A program made the position numbers and the translations under genes. The notes under the pieces are model-generated. The model was not told the DNA's origin. It worked only from the letters and a program-made list of their open reading frames with translations, and ran no database searches. From contig CAMAQF010000035.1 in assembly GCA_945860265.1 (NCBI GenBank), positions 1-39,321 on the forward strand: 39,321 nucleotides of DNA, in the 5' to 3' direction. Shown here one piece after another: positions 28,147-36,698 of this stretch (positions are counted from its first letter, which is position 1; every line of letters starts with the position of its first letter). This stretch comes from Emticicia agri (GTDB lineage: Bacteria; Bacteroidota; Bacteroidia; Cytophagales; Spirosomataceae).

Positions 28147-31100
28147 ATGAATGAAATGCTAGAAAACAAAAAAATAATACCATTTTTACTCTTGCCCGAG
28201 CGAAGTCGAGGGGCGAGAAGTGCGAATGCTTTTTTCTTTTTAATCAACCTCACTTTTTCTATTCTAATCTCTGTTTTTTCTTACGCACAATCATCTGTTT
28301 TAGCCGCTGGCGAGTGGTATAAAATTTCCACAACTCGCACTGGTGTACACAAAATTGATGCCGCATTTCTAAAAGATGCTGGAATCGACATTACGAAACT
28401 CAATCCTAAAAACATACGTATTTTCGGAAACGGTGGCGGTGTTTTACCTCAGGCAAATAATACACCTCGTGCAAAAGATTTAATCGAAAATCTAATTGAA
28501 ATTATAGGCGAAAATGATGGCAAATTCGACGTTTCAGATTACATACTTTTCTATTCTGAAAGTCCGCATAAAATCTTGTACAATACTATTAATCAACAAT
28601 TTATCCACCAAAATAACCCTTATTCAGATACTACTTTTGTTTTTCTGAACATCTCCGATATTAAAGGTTTACGTATCAAAAATCAAACTTTGGTGAGTTC
28701 TATCAACAACATCAGCACCTTTGATGATTTTAGTTTCCACGAACTCGACCAAAAAAATGTCGTGAGTTTAGGTGGGAGAGATTTAGGCGGTTCGGGACGT
28801 GAGTGGTACGGCGAATCATTTGGTGTAAGTCCAAATATAAGTTTTGATTTAAAAACCGAAGGAATCGTTCTGAATTCGAGCATCAAACTTACGTCCGCAA
28901 TTTTGGGAGCATCTTTCTCCACAACAAAAATTAGTATAAAATTTAATGTCGACTCTCTCATTGGCGAGCAAAGCCTTCGAGCCATCGGTACAGGTACTTA
29001 CGACATTAAGGGCAACGAAAATATCCAAACTTTCACGGCTATTTCAAACGGAAAAAATACACAAAAACTCACTTTCAATTTCAATAAAAATAGCCAAAGT
29101 ACGTCGGTTGCCTATTTGAATTATTTTGAGTTACAAACCAAACGAAAATTACAGTTTTATGAGCAACAAACACACGTCCGTTCGATTGAAAGTTTAGTTA
29201 ATAAAACCTCTAACTTTATTATTAGTCAAGCTAATGTTACCCAAAAAATTTGGGATGTGACGAACACTCTTTTGCCCGAAAACATTCCTTTTAAAATCAA
29301 TAACTCCGAAGCCGGTTTTGGAACAGAAACACAGAATAAACTCAAAACTTTTGTGCTTTTTTCAAACAATAATTTTCTCGAGCCAAACTCCATTCAAAAA
29401 GTAGGCAATCAGAATATTCGGCAAACACAAACCCCTGATTTACTAATACTTACCATCAAAAACTGGCATGAGCAAGCGGAGCGTTTGGCCGAATTTCGTC
29501 GAAAAAACGATGGTTTATCTGTGGCCGTATTTGATATTGAACACGTTTATAACGAGTTTTCTTCGGGAAGCATCGACCCTACCGCTCTCAGAGATTTTGG
29601 GCGTTTTTTATGGCAAAAAAATCCTGCAAAATTAAAGTATCTACTACTCTTTGGAGATGCAAGTTTTGATTATAAAAACATTAATCAATACGCTTCAATT
29701 GAAACTAAACTACAAATTCCTACCTACGAAAGTAGAGAATCGCTCCATCCAGTTAGAAGTTTTTCTTCGGATGACTACTTTGGATTTTTTGATGATAACG
29801 AAGGTTATTGGCAAGAAGACTACTTAGGTAATACAAATCTCGAAATTGGCATCGGGCGCTTACCTGTTAAGAATATTGAAGAAGCGAAAAATGTAGTTGA
29901 TAAACTCATTCATTATGCCCGCACGCAACGCACAGCAGGTAGTTGGCGACGAAAAATTAGTTTCGTTGCCGATGATGGTGATTCTAATATTCACCAAAAA
30001 GATGCCGATGACATTTCGGAAGTTATGCTAAAGACATCTAAAGACCTAATTATCAATAAAATATATTTAGATGCTTTTCCGCAAATTGCTACTGCAAATG
30101 GAGCAATATCACCCGAAGTGAACAAGGCTCTGAATAAAAGCGTGATTGAAGGTGCATTGATAATCAATTACAGCGGTCACGGCGGCATTGATGGTTGGAC
30201 AGAAGAGAAAGTGTTGACAAGAGAACAGATTCAAAGTTGGCGAAATCTTAATAATATGCCGCTTTTTTTAACTGCCACTTGTTCATTCGGACGCTTCGAC
30301 GACCCAGGTAGTGTTTCTGGGGCTGAAATGGCGATATTGAGCCCTAAAGGGGCAGCAATTGGCTTGCTCACTACCACACGGCCTGTTTATTCTAATACTA
30401 ATTTCTTGTTGAACAATGCTTTTTATCAAGCATTTGCACAAAAAAATACTAATCCAAATCTGCGGCTGGGAGATATTTTCAGAATCACAAAAAATAATTC
30501 TTTAGAGGGTTTCATTGATGGCAAAAAGTATTTTAGCGATGTTTTCAATAGAAATTTTTCACTTTTGGGCGATCCATCAATGCAGCTCGCTTATCCTTTT
30601 GAAAAAATTGTCTTGAGTAAAATCAATGGAACTTTACCTGATAAACAAGTTATCAAAGCTTTATCGAAAGTAAGTCTGGAAGGAGAAATTGTTAATTCGA
30701 CCGATGGTTTAAAGAAAAATAACTTTAATGGCAAAATTCTCGTCTCTATTTTTGATAAGCCTTCTGAAGTAAGCACACTCGGACAAAAAACCGAAAAATT
30801 TCGTTATAAAACTTATCGAAATCAGATTTTTGAGGGCATAGCTGAAGTAAAAAATGGAGCATTTAAAGTGAATTTCGTTGTTCCCAAAGACATCAATTAT
30901 CAAATTGGTGCTGGTCGTGTAAATTTCTATGCTATTTCGACCGATAGCACGCTTGATGCTTCTGGAAGCTATAATGAGCTAATGATTGGCGGCAGCGAAA
31001 CCAACATTTTGAGCGATACAAAAGCTCCAATAATCAATCTTTCGATTGATAAAGACAACCAGCTTGAAGCCCAAATTTCGGATGAAAATGGTATCAATGT

Positions 31101-31623
31101 TTCGCAAGCTGGCGTCGGACATGAAATGATTTTAGTGTTGAATGATACGCTGCAAATCGTTGCAAATCAATACTTTACTAGTACGGATGATTATAATAAA
31201 GGTATTTTAAAATATAATTTTGGCAAACTACCTGCTGGGCAATATGCTGTTAAACTAAAAGTTTGGGACACCTATAATAATTCAGCCGAAGAAACGTTAA
31301 GATTTATAGTAGAAAATGTTGGATTGAAGATTTCAAAGGCATATAATTACCCAAATCCTGTTGAAAACAACACCAATTTTTATATCGAACATAATGCTGA
31401 AAATCAAGATTTGACCTTCACTTTAGTGATTTTTGATAGTGAGGGAAAGCAAGTTTTTAATCAAACAGAAACCTGTTACCTTTGCGATAAGTATTTGAAT
31501 CTTGGCATGAAAATTGAACCTAAATACTGGAAATTTGGGACCTATTTCTACCGTATTTCTGTTGATTCTATCTCTGAAAATAGCACCTCATCATTTTCTG
31601 GCAAAATGGTTTTTTGGAAGTAA
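28147..31623 (+). CDS. porU: Type IX secretion system sortase PorU
   Basis: 1158 residues. A C25 (gingipain-fold) protease that removes the CTD of secreted proteins and attaches them to A-LPS at the cell surface. Visible features: a signal segment (FFFLINLTFSILISVFSYAQ); ITTTRTGVHKIDAAFLKDAGI-type opening of the mature part; LLLFGDASFDYKN; DDYFGFFDD; the catalytic histidine in IINYSGHGGIDGW (H678); and the nucleophile in LTATCSFGRFDDP (C712). A C-terminal FlgD-Ig/CTD-like end shows NYPNPVENNTNFYIEHNAE. The N-terminus is odd: PERSRGARSANA before the hydrophobic core comes from a dispersed repeat. porV follows 101 nt later with its own promoter inside the porU 3' end. Confidence 0.95.
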   Translation: MNEMLENKKIIPFLLLPERSRGARSANAFFFLINLTFSILISVFSYAQSSVLAAGEWYKISTTRTGVHKIDAAFLKDAGIDITKLNPKNIRIFGNGGGVLPQANNTPRAKDLIENLIEIIGENDGKFDVSDYILFYSESPHKILYNTINQQFIHQNNPYSDTTFVFLNISDIKGLRIKNQTLVSSINNISTFDDFSFHELDQKNVVSLGGRDLGGSGREWYGESFGVSPNISFDLKTEGIVLNSSIKLTSAILGASFSTTKISIKFNVDSLIGEQSLRAIGTGTYDIKGNENIQTFTAISNGKNTQKLTFNFNKNSQSTSVAYLNYFELQTKRKLQFYEQQTHVRSIESLVNKTSNFIISQANVTQKIWDVTNTLLPENIPFKINNSEAGFGTETQNKLKTFVLFSNNNFLEPNSIQKVGNQNIRQTQTPDLLILTIKNWHEQAERLAEFRRKNDGLSVAVFDIEHVYNEFSSGSIDPTALRDFGRFLWQKNPAKLKYLLLFGDASFDYKNINQYASIETKLQIPTYESRESLHPVRSFSSDDYFGFFDDNEGYWQEDYLGNTNLEIGIGRLPVKNIEEAKNVVDKLIHYARTQRTAGSWRRKISFVADDGDSNIHQKDADDISEVMLKTSKDLIINKIYLDAFPQIATANGAISPEVNKALNKSVIEGALIINYSGHGGIDGWTEEKVLTREQIQSWRNLNNMPLFLTATCSFGRFDDPGSVSGAEMAILSPKGAAIGLLTTTRPVYSNTNFLLNNAFYQAFAQKNTNPNLRLGDIFRITKNNSLEGFIDGKKYFSDVFNRNFSLLGDPSMQLAYPFEKIVLSKINGTLPDKQVIKALSKVSLEGEIVNSTDGLKKNNFNGKILVSIFDKPSEVSTLGQKTEKFRYKTYRNQIFEGIAEVKNGAFKVNFVVPKDINYQIGAGRVNFYAISTDSTLDASGSYNELMIGGSETNILSDTKAPIINLSIDKDNQLEAQISDENGINVSQAGVGHEMILVLNDTLQIVANQYFTSTDDYNKGILKYNFGKLPAGQYAVKLKVWDTYNNSAEETLRFIVENVGLKISKAYNYPNPVENNTNFYIEHNAENQDLTFTLVIFDSEGKQVFNQTETCYLCDKYLNLGMKIEPKYWKFGTYFYRISVDSISENSTSSFSGKMVFWK
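28192..28225. repeat. Dispersed repeat in the PorU signal-peptide coding region
   Basis: TTGCCCGAGCGAAGTCGAGG with its following GGCGAGAAG resembles the CGAGCGAAGTCGAGGG-type palindromic repeat found in many Bacteroidota genomes. It encodes PERSRGARS in frame between the start codon and the hydrophobic core. Confidence 0.6.
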
Positions 31624-31645
31624 TCAAGAAAATAAGTTATATTTG
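31614..31645 (+). promoter_or_regulatory. Promoter of porV
   Basis: TTG at 31614-31616 (inside the last codons of porU), a 21-nt spacer and TATATTTG at 31638-31645, an exact -7 match. Predicted start near 31652 with a ~73-nt leader before the porV ATG. Confidence 0.65.
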
Positions 31646-31724
31646 AACTCGTAAAACTAAAGACTAAAACATATTCTAAATAGATTAGTACCCGTTAATA
31701 GGGTAGAATATTAAAAAATCTCAC

Positions 31725-32918
31725 ATGAAACGCAAATTTGTAGCCGTTTTGGCAAGTGTAGCTTTAATGAATGCTTTGACAAGTCAAGCACAAGTAAATA
31801 ATAAATCCATACAAAGAACTCTTTCTCCATCTGTACCATTTCTTCTTATCTCTCCAGATTCGAGAGGAGCAGCATTGGGTGATGCAGGGGTAGCTTCTTC
31901 GCCAGATGCCAACTCTATTTATTGGAACACTGCCAAATTAGTTTTTATTGATAAAAATCTTGGTACTACAGTTTCTTACACTCCTTGGCTACGTGATTTA
32001 GTGGATGATATGGGTTTGTTAAACGCTGGAATGTTCAAAAAAATTGACAAAAATTCTGCTTTCGGAGCGTCGTTAACCTATTTTAATCAAGGAGAAATTC
32101 AGTTTACAACTGCCACAGGTCAACCAAATGGCACATTTCAATCAAGAGATTTGAACATTACGGCAGGATATTCTCGCAAAATTGGCAGAGATTTTTCTAC
32201 TGGTATTAACTTAAAATACATTCACTCTAATTTGATTGGAGCTCAAGTAGTAAACGGTGTAGCAAGTAAACCAGCAAGTAACGTTGCGGGTGATTTGTCG
32301 GTTTTTTATACCAACGAAAAACCAAGTGCTAAAAATAAAGACGGTGGCACAAGATATTCGGCCGGAGCTGTAATCTCAAATATTGGCGGTAAAATCAATT
32401 ATGGTCGTGGAGCTTTTTACATTCCAACTAACCTCAAAGTTGGTGGTGCTATAAACCTCAAAATTGATGCACACAATCAATTTAACTTTTTGTTAGACGC
32501 CAATAAATTATTGATACCTACGCCACCATTGAGAGATAGTAAAGGTGCTATTGTCAAGGGAAGAGACCCAGAGAAAACAGGTGTAATTGCTGGCATTTTT
32601 GGTTCTTTCACAGATGCTCCAGATGGATTAAAAGAAGAGTTAAGAGAAGTTACATTATCAGCAGGAGTTGAGTATTGGTATAATAATTTCTTTGCAATTC
32701 GTGGAGGTTATTTCATCGAAAACAAAACCAAAGGTGGAAACAAATACGTAACAACTGGTTTGGGCTTTAAAATTAATAATTATAACATAGATTTGGCTTA
32801 TTTAGTACCAACTTCGCAAGGTAGCCCCCTGGCAAATACTTGGAGAATTACTTTAATATTTGACCTAGATGCAAAGAAATTAAGTAACCCAACAGAATTT
32901 TCTACTGAGAATCAGTAA
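31725..32918 (+). CDS. porV: T9SS outer-membrane protein PorV (LptO)
   Basis: 397 residues. Signal peptide MKRKFVAVLASVALMNALTSQAQ. The mature part is a FadL/OmpP1-like beta-barrel: PFLLISPDSRGAALGDAGVASSPDANSIYWNTAKLVF, then repeated aromatic strand ends (YSAGAVISNIGGKINY, YNIDLAYLVPTSQGSPLANTWRITLIFDL). PorV shuttles T9SS cargo from the translocon (Sov) to the PorU sortase, which is encoded immediately upstream. The porU-porV pairing is conserved in Bacteroidota with T9SS. A strong bidirectional terminator follows at 32994-33041. Confidence 0.95.
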   Translation: MKRKFVAVLASVALMNALTSQAQVNNKSIQRTLSPSVPFLLISPDSRGAALGDAGVASSPDANSIYWNTAKLVFIDKNLGTTVSYTPWLRDLVDDMGLLNAGMFKKIDKNSAFGASLTYFNQGEIQFTTATGQPNGTFQSRDLNITAGYSRKIGRDFSTGINLKYIHSNLIGAQVVNGVASKPASNVAGDLSVFYTNEKPSAKNKDGGTRYSAGAVISNIGGKINYGRGAFYIPTNLKVGGAINLKIDAHNQFNFLLDANKLLIPTPPLRDSKGAIVKGRDPEKTGVIAGIFGSFTDAPDGLKEELREVTLSAGVEYWYNNFFAIRGGYFIENKTKGGNKYVTTGLGFKINNYNIDLAYLVPTSQGSPLANTWRITLIFDLDAKKLSNPTEFSTENQ

Positions 32919-32993
32919 TTTGGTAGTATAATCCTATTACTATCTCTCTAAAAAATAACTTACCTCATACTTTGGACTTAAATTTTTTTATAA

Positions 32994-33041
32994 AAAAACA
33001 AACGAGTCATATCTATATTAAGATATGACTCGTTTGTTTTT
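32994..33041. terminator. Bidirectional terminator after porV
   Basis: A perfect stem of ~19 bp (AAACAAACGAGTCATATCT with its complement) around a 6-nt loop, flanked by A- and T-runs on both strands. It separates porV from the convergent FAH-family gene. Confidence 0.95.
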
Positions 33042-33051
33042 AATCGAAAAA

Positions 33052-33906
33052 TTATTGATAAGCGATAGCCGTTTGTTTCTGAGTTCCAAGGTTTTCGATA
33101 CCTAATTCCACTACATCACCTGGCTTAAGATATTTCGGAGGTTTAAAACCAAGCCCTACGCCCGCTGGTGTTCCTGTTGAAATCACATCCCCTGGCAATA
33201 AAGTCATAAATTGGCTCAAATAACTCACTATCAATGGAATATCAAAAATCATATCGTCAGTATTTGAATCTTGTAATAATTCTCCATTTAGTTTGAGCCA
33301 TAAATCAAGTTTTTGAGGGTCGCCAACTTCATCAATGGTTGCTAAAAAAGGCCCTAATGGTGCAAATGTATCACAACTTTTGCCTTTTACCCATTGTCCG
33401 CCACGCTCCAACTGAAACTCACGCTCGCTATAATCATTGTGCAAGCAATAGCCCGCAATGTAGCTCATCGCATCTTCTTTTTCTATATAACTTGCTTTTT
33501 TGCCAATTACAAACGCCAACTCAACTTCCCAGTCAGTTTTCACCGAATTTTTTGGAATAATTACATTATCGTTTGGCCCACAAAGAGCAGTTGTCGATTT
33601 AAAAAACACAACTGGTTCGGTTGGTTTAGGCATATTTGATTCCAAGGCGTGCTTGGCGTAGTTAAGCCCAATACAAATGATTTTTGATGGTCGTGCCACG
33701 CATGAAGCCAATCGTACATCGTCAGCAACAGTTGGGCAATTATCAGCATTTGTACTTAGCCAAGTACTTAGTCTTTCAATGCCGTTAGTGGCAAAAAAGT
33801 TTTCATTATAATCTTCGCCAAAAGCCGAGACATCAATTTTTTTGCCGTCGGAGAGAATCACTCCTGTTTTTTCGTTAGTTGGTTCGCCAAAGCGGAATAG
33901 TTTCAT
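33052..33906 (-). CDS. Fumarylacetoacetate hydrolase family protein
   Basis: 284 residues. FAH-fold metal-dependent hydrolase/decarboxylase: ICIGLNYAKHALESNMPKPTEPVVFFKSTTALCGPND; metal ligands in DWEVELAFVIGK; DYSEREFQLERGGQWVKGKSCDTFAPLGPFL; and the conserved GDVISTGTPAGVGLGFKPPKYLKPGDVVELGIENLG. The N-terminal lead is the short FahA_N-like segment seen in bacterial forms. Substrates in the family include acylpyruvates, 2-keto-3-deoxy sugar acids and homoprotocatechuate derivatives, and no neighbouring pathway gene tells which. It is preceded on the same strand by the GH3-like gene (175-nt gap with no clear promoter). Confidence 0.92.
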   Translation of the reverse strand: MKLFRFGEPTNEKTGVILSDGKKIDVSAFGEDYNENFFATNGIERLSTWLSTNADNCPTVADDVRLASCVARPSKIICIGLNYAKHALESNMPKPTEPVVFFKSTTALCGPNDNVIIPKNSVKTDWEVELAFVIGKKASYIEKEDAMSYIAGYCLHNDYSEREFQLERGGQWVKGKSCDTFAPLGPFLATIDEVGDPQKLDLWLKLNGELLQDSNTDDMIFDIPLIVSYLSQFMTLLPGDVISTGTPAGVGLGFKPPKYLKPGDVVELGIENLGTQKQTAIAYQ

Positions 33907-34081
33907 GTAAAATTTTGAATGATTTATTGATAGAATGAGTGAATACTTACTAGCGATTTATTACTTTAACAACGAATTTAATCATTTCAATAAGTGCCCT
34001 AATTAACTAATAGACAGTCTTTTAGCTGTTTTCAAATTTATCGATTAATATTATCCTATTACTTAACTCAATAACAGTAAT

Positions 34082-35644
34082 TTAATTTTTTTCTTGATAA
34101 TTCTTAATTCGTAATTCTTCATTTTCTCCATTGACCATCAGCAATATATCGTCAAGATATTCTCTTGAATTGCTTAGTCTTGGTACTTTGTTTTGTCCAC
34201 CCAATTTACCTCGTTTCGACATCCATTGATAGAAAGTGCCGTTTTCTACAAAATGTACTTTTGGGAGCAATAATGCCATGTTTTTGTATCGTTTGGCATC
34301 ATAGTCGGAGTTTGTTTTTCGGAGTGAATTATCAAGCGTTTCGATAAATAGTGTTTCATTTTCAGGCTTTTTGGAGCATTCAATTATCCATTCGTGGCAA
34401 CCTTTGCTACCATCTCCCATGTAAACTGGCCCAGCCGTGTAGTCGGCTATCGTGGCACTCGCAACGGCACAAGCCTCGGTAATGGCCATATCGGCATTTT
34501 CGATAACCACTTCTTCACCAAAGGCGTTGATAAAGTGCTTCGTTCGGCCACTAACTTTTATTCTGAATGGGTCGATTGAGGTAAATTTGATGGTATCGCC
34601 AATTTTATATCGCCAAAGCCCTGCATTTGTCGAGATTACGAGAGCATAATTTTTATCAAGTTCTACTTCTTCGAGGATCAATGTTTTTGGATATTCTTTG
34701 TCCCATTCTTCCATCGGAATAAATTCATAGAACACACCATAGTCAAGCATGAGAAGCATTTCTCCTACCCTACTGAGTTCATCTTGAATCGCAAAAAAAC
34801 CTTCTGAGGCGTTGTAGGTTTCAAGATATGTAACTTGGTCAGATGGAAAAAGTTTCGTTAGGAAGAGGTCTCTGTAAGGCTGAAAAGCCACTGCCCCATG
34901 AACGAAGACTTCAAAGTTTGGCCAAATCTCAAGTATATTTTTTTTACCCGTTCGTTCGAGAATATTTTCAAGCAAAACAACTGTCCAAGTAGGTACACCC
35001 AAAATACTCGTCACGTTTTCTTGGGTGCAAATCTGAATCATTCGCTCCATTTTTTCTTCCCAATTATCAAGCAAAGCAACTTCACTTGGCGGTGTACGAA
35101 TAAAATCAGCCCAAGCGGGAAGATTTTTTGTAATTACTGCTGAAATATCACCCGCCTGCGTATTGGCATTGAACGGATTTGGATGAAGTGTTCCGCCAAT
35201 CGACAAGCCTTTTCCATCATAAAGTTTTGCTTCGGGGCGGTTATTGAGGTAGAGCGTCATCATGTCTTTCCCACCTCTATAATGACAATCTTCGAGAGAT
35301 TCTTCCGAAACAGGAATAAATTTACTTCTTGAATTGGTCGTACCAGAAGATTTTGAAAACCACTTGATTTCAGATGCCCAAAGTACGTTTTGCTCACCTT
35401 TCAGTACTCGCTCAATATATGGGTATAATTCTTCATAGGTCGAGATTGGTACTCTCTCCTGAAAATCCTTGATAGTATCTATGCTGCTATAATCGTATTT
35501 TAAACCCCACTCCGTGTATCGAGCATTTTCGATAAGGTCGTGGAAAATACGATGTTGAGTGTCTATCGGGGTACGCAAAAATTGCTCAATGCGTTCGATT
35601 CGACGTTTAAGAAAAAAACTAAGTATATCGTTAAGCATGCTCAT
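34082..35644 (-). CDS. GH3-family protein (auxin-responsive promoter family, acyl-adenylate type)
   Basis: 520 residues from the ATG at 35644 (MSMLNDIL); 35638 is an alternative and the frame beyond 35644 starts with TTG. GH3 proteins are ANL-superfamily enzymes that adenylate carboxylic acids and, in plants, conjugate them to amino acids. Visible features: the nucleotide loop SSGTTNSRSKFIPVSEESL; TSILGVPTWTVVLLE; FVHGAVAFQPY; YNASEGFFAIQDE; and LWRYKIGDTIKF with the conserved GD-turn, then SGRTKHFINAFGEEV. Bacterial homologues are widespread in Bacteroidota with unknown substrates. The last ~16 residues (NEELRIKNYQEKN) look repeat-encoded. Confidence 0.9.
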   Translation of the reverse strand: MSMLNDILSFFLKRRIERIEQFLRTPIDTQHRIFHDLIENARYTEWGLKYDYSSIDTIKDFQERVPISTYEELYPYIERVLKGEQNVLWASEIKWFSKSSGTTNSRSKFIPVSEESLEDCHYRGGKDMMTLYLNNRPEAKLYDGKGLSIGGTLHPNPFNANTQAGDISAVITKNLPAWADFIRTPPSEVALLDNWEEKMERMIQICTQENVTSILGVPTWTVVLLENILERTGKKNILEIWPNFEVFVHGAVAFQPYRDLFLTKLFPSDQVTYLETYNASEGFFAIQDELSRVGEMLLMLDYGVFYEFIPMEEWDKEYPKTLILEEVELDKNYALVISTNAGLWRYKIGDTIKFTSIDPFRIKVSGRTKHFINAFGEEVVIENADMAITEACAVASATIADYTAGPVYMGDGSKGCHEWIIECSKKPENETLFIETLDNSLRKTNSDYDAKRYKNMALLLPKVHFVENGTFYQWMSKRGKLGGQNKVPRLSNSREYLDDILLMVNGENEELRIKNYQEKN

Positions 35645-35749
35645 TTGGTGGCTTGAAAGCACCAAACTCTTTCAAAACACAGGTTTTATTAGTGATTTGT
35701 AGTTTGTGATTCCAAAATTCTTTGGAAAATTAGGCTTTTTTTCTGAATC

Positions 35750-36631
35750 TCACAAACCTTTCGCTCTATCAGGATAGTCGGTTATGAGTCCATCACAGCC
35801 AACGGCTTTTACTTTTTCCATATCTTCTCGCTTGTTTACTGTCCACGGTATTATTAATATACCCAATTCGTGTAGTTCTTTTACTCGTTTTTCGGTAGCT
35901 TGTACAAAATATGGACTCCAAATTTGGGGTTTAAAACCCAATTTATCCAAATTAAATTGCACTTCATTATTATCCATAGGCTCAATCAAAGCTGAAAGTG
36001 CTATCAACTTATATTTTTTTTGCTCTATTTGTTGATGCCAAAATTTCAAGACATTATAATCGAAACTTTGTAAAGTTACTCTTTCGGGTGGCAGTTGTTT
36101 GATAATAATTTGATAGACTAAATCCGAAAACTCTTCTACTCTTGGCTGCGAAATATCGTATTCTTTTTCCTCACTCTTAATCTCGATATTATATTTTAAA
36201 GGCTTTACTCCCTTAGCTTGTGCATATTTTTCGCTTTCACGAATCATATCTTCAAGGAGTGGTTTATAAACCGCCATTTTTTGTTGTTCCGGATAATCTT
36301 TATTGCCTCTCAGCCCAACATCATACTTTTTGATTTCTTCATAAGTAAGCTGATACAAATTACTTTGGTTTTCCTTTGTGATAAATTTGCCAGCCGGGTC
36401 GGTGGTGCAATTTGGATTGAAGAAAGGGTCGTGCGAAACAACTACTTTCTTATCTTTTGAAATGATAAGATCCAACTCTAGTGTGTGCACGCCCAAATCA
36501 ATTGCTTTCTTGAAAGCAGGAATTGTATTTTCGGGCATCAATCCTCTACTACCACGATGACCTTGTATCTCAAATTCCATGTTTTGAGCAAAAGTTAAGA
36601 TTGGAAAAATCAAAAATAATAAAGTTTTCAT
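35750..36631 (-). CDS. Exported glycerophosphodiester phosphodiesterase
   Basis: 293 residues from the ATG at 36631 (MKTLLFLIFPILTFAQ signal peptide); the longer frame begins with TTG. It hydrolyses deacylated phospholipids to glycerol-3-phosphate and alcohols. The TIM-barrel GDPD motifs are clear: EIQGHRGSRGLMPENTIPAFKKAIDLGVHTLELDLIISKDKKVVVSHDP, carrying the catalytic His pair and metal-binding Glu/Asp; KPLKYNIEIKSE; QSFDYNVLKFW; and IPWTVNKREDMEKVKAVGCDGLITDYPD. It is placed in the periplasm or at the outer membrane by its signal. It lies 67 nt downstream of the CBM9-like gene on the same strand. Confidence 0.95.
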   Translation of the reverse strand: MKTLLFLIFPILTFAQNMEFEIQGHRGSRGLMPENTIPAFKKAIDLGVHTLELDLIISKDKKVVVSHDPFFNPNCTTDPAGKFITKENQSNLYQLTYEEIKKYDVGLRGNKDYPEQQKMAVYKPLLEDMIRESEKYAQAKGVKPLKYNIEIKSEEKEYDISQPRVEEFSDLVYQIIIKQLPPERVTLQSFDYNVLKFWHQQIEQKKYKLIALSALIEPMDNNEVQFNLDKLGFKPQIWSPYFVQATEKRVKELHELGILIIPWTVNKREDMEKVKAVGCDGLITDYPDRAKGL

Positions 36632-36698
36632 GTTTTTTGTAGAGCGAACCAATTGATAATTACATGCTGTTCGCAGATAAAATTAAAATATTTATTTC

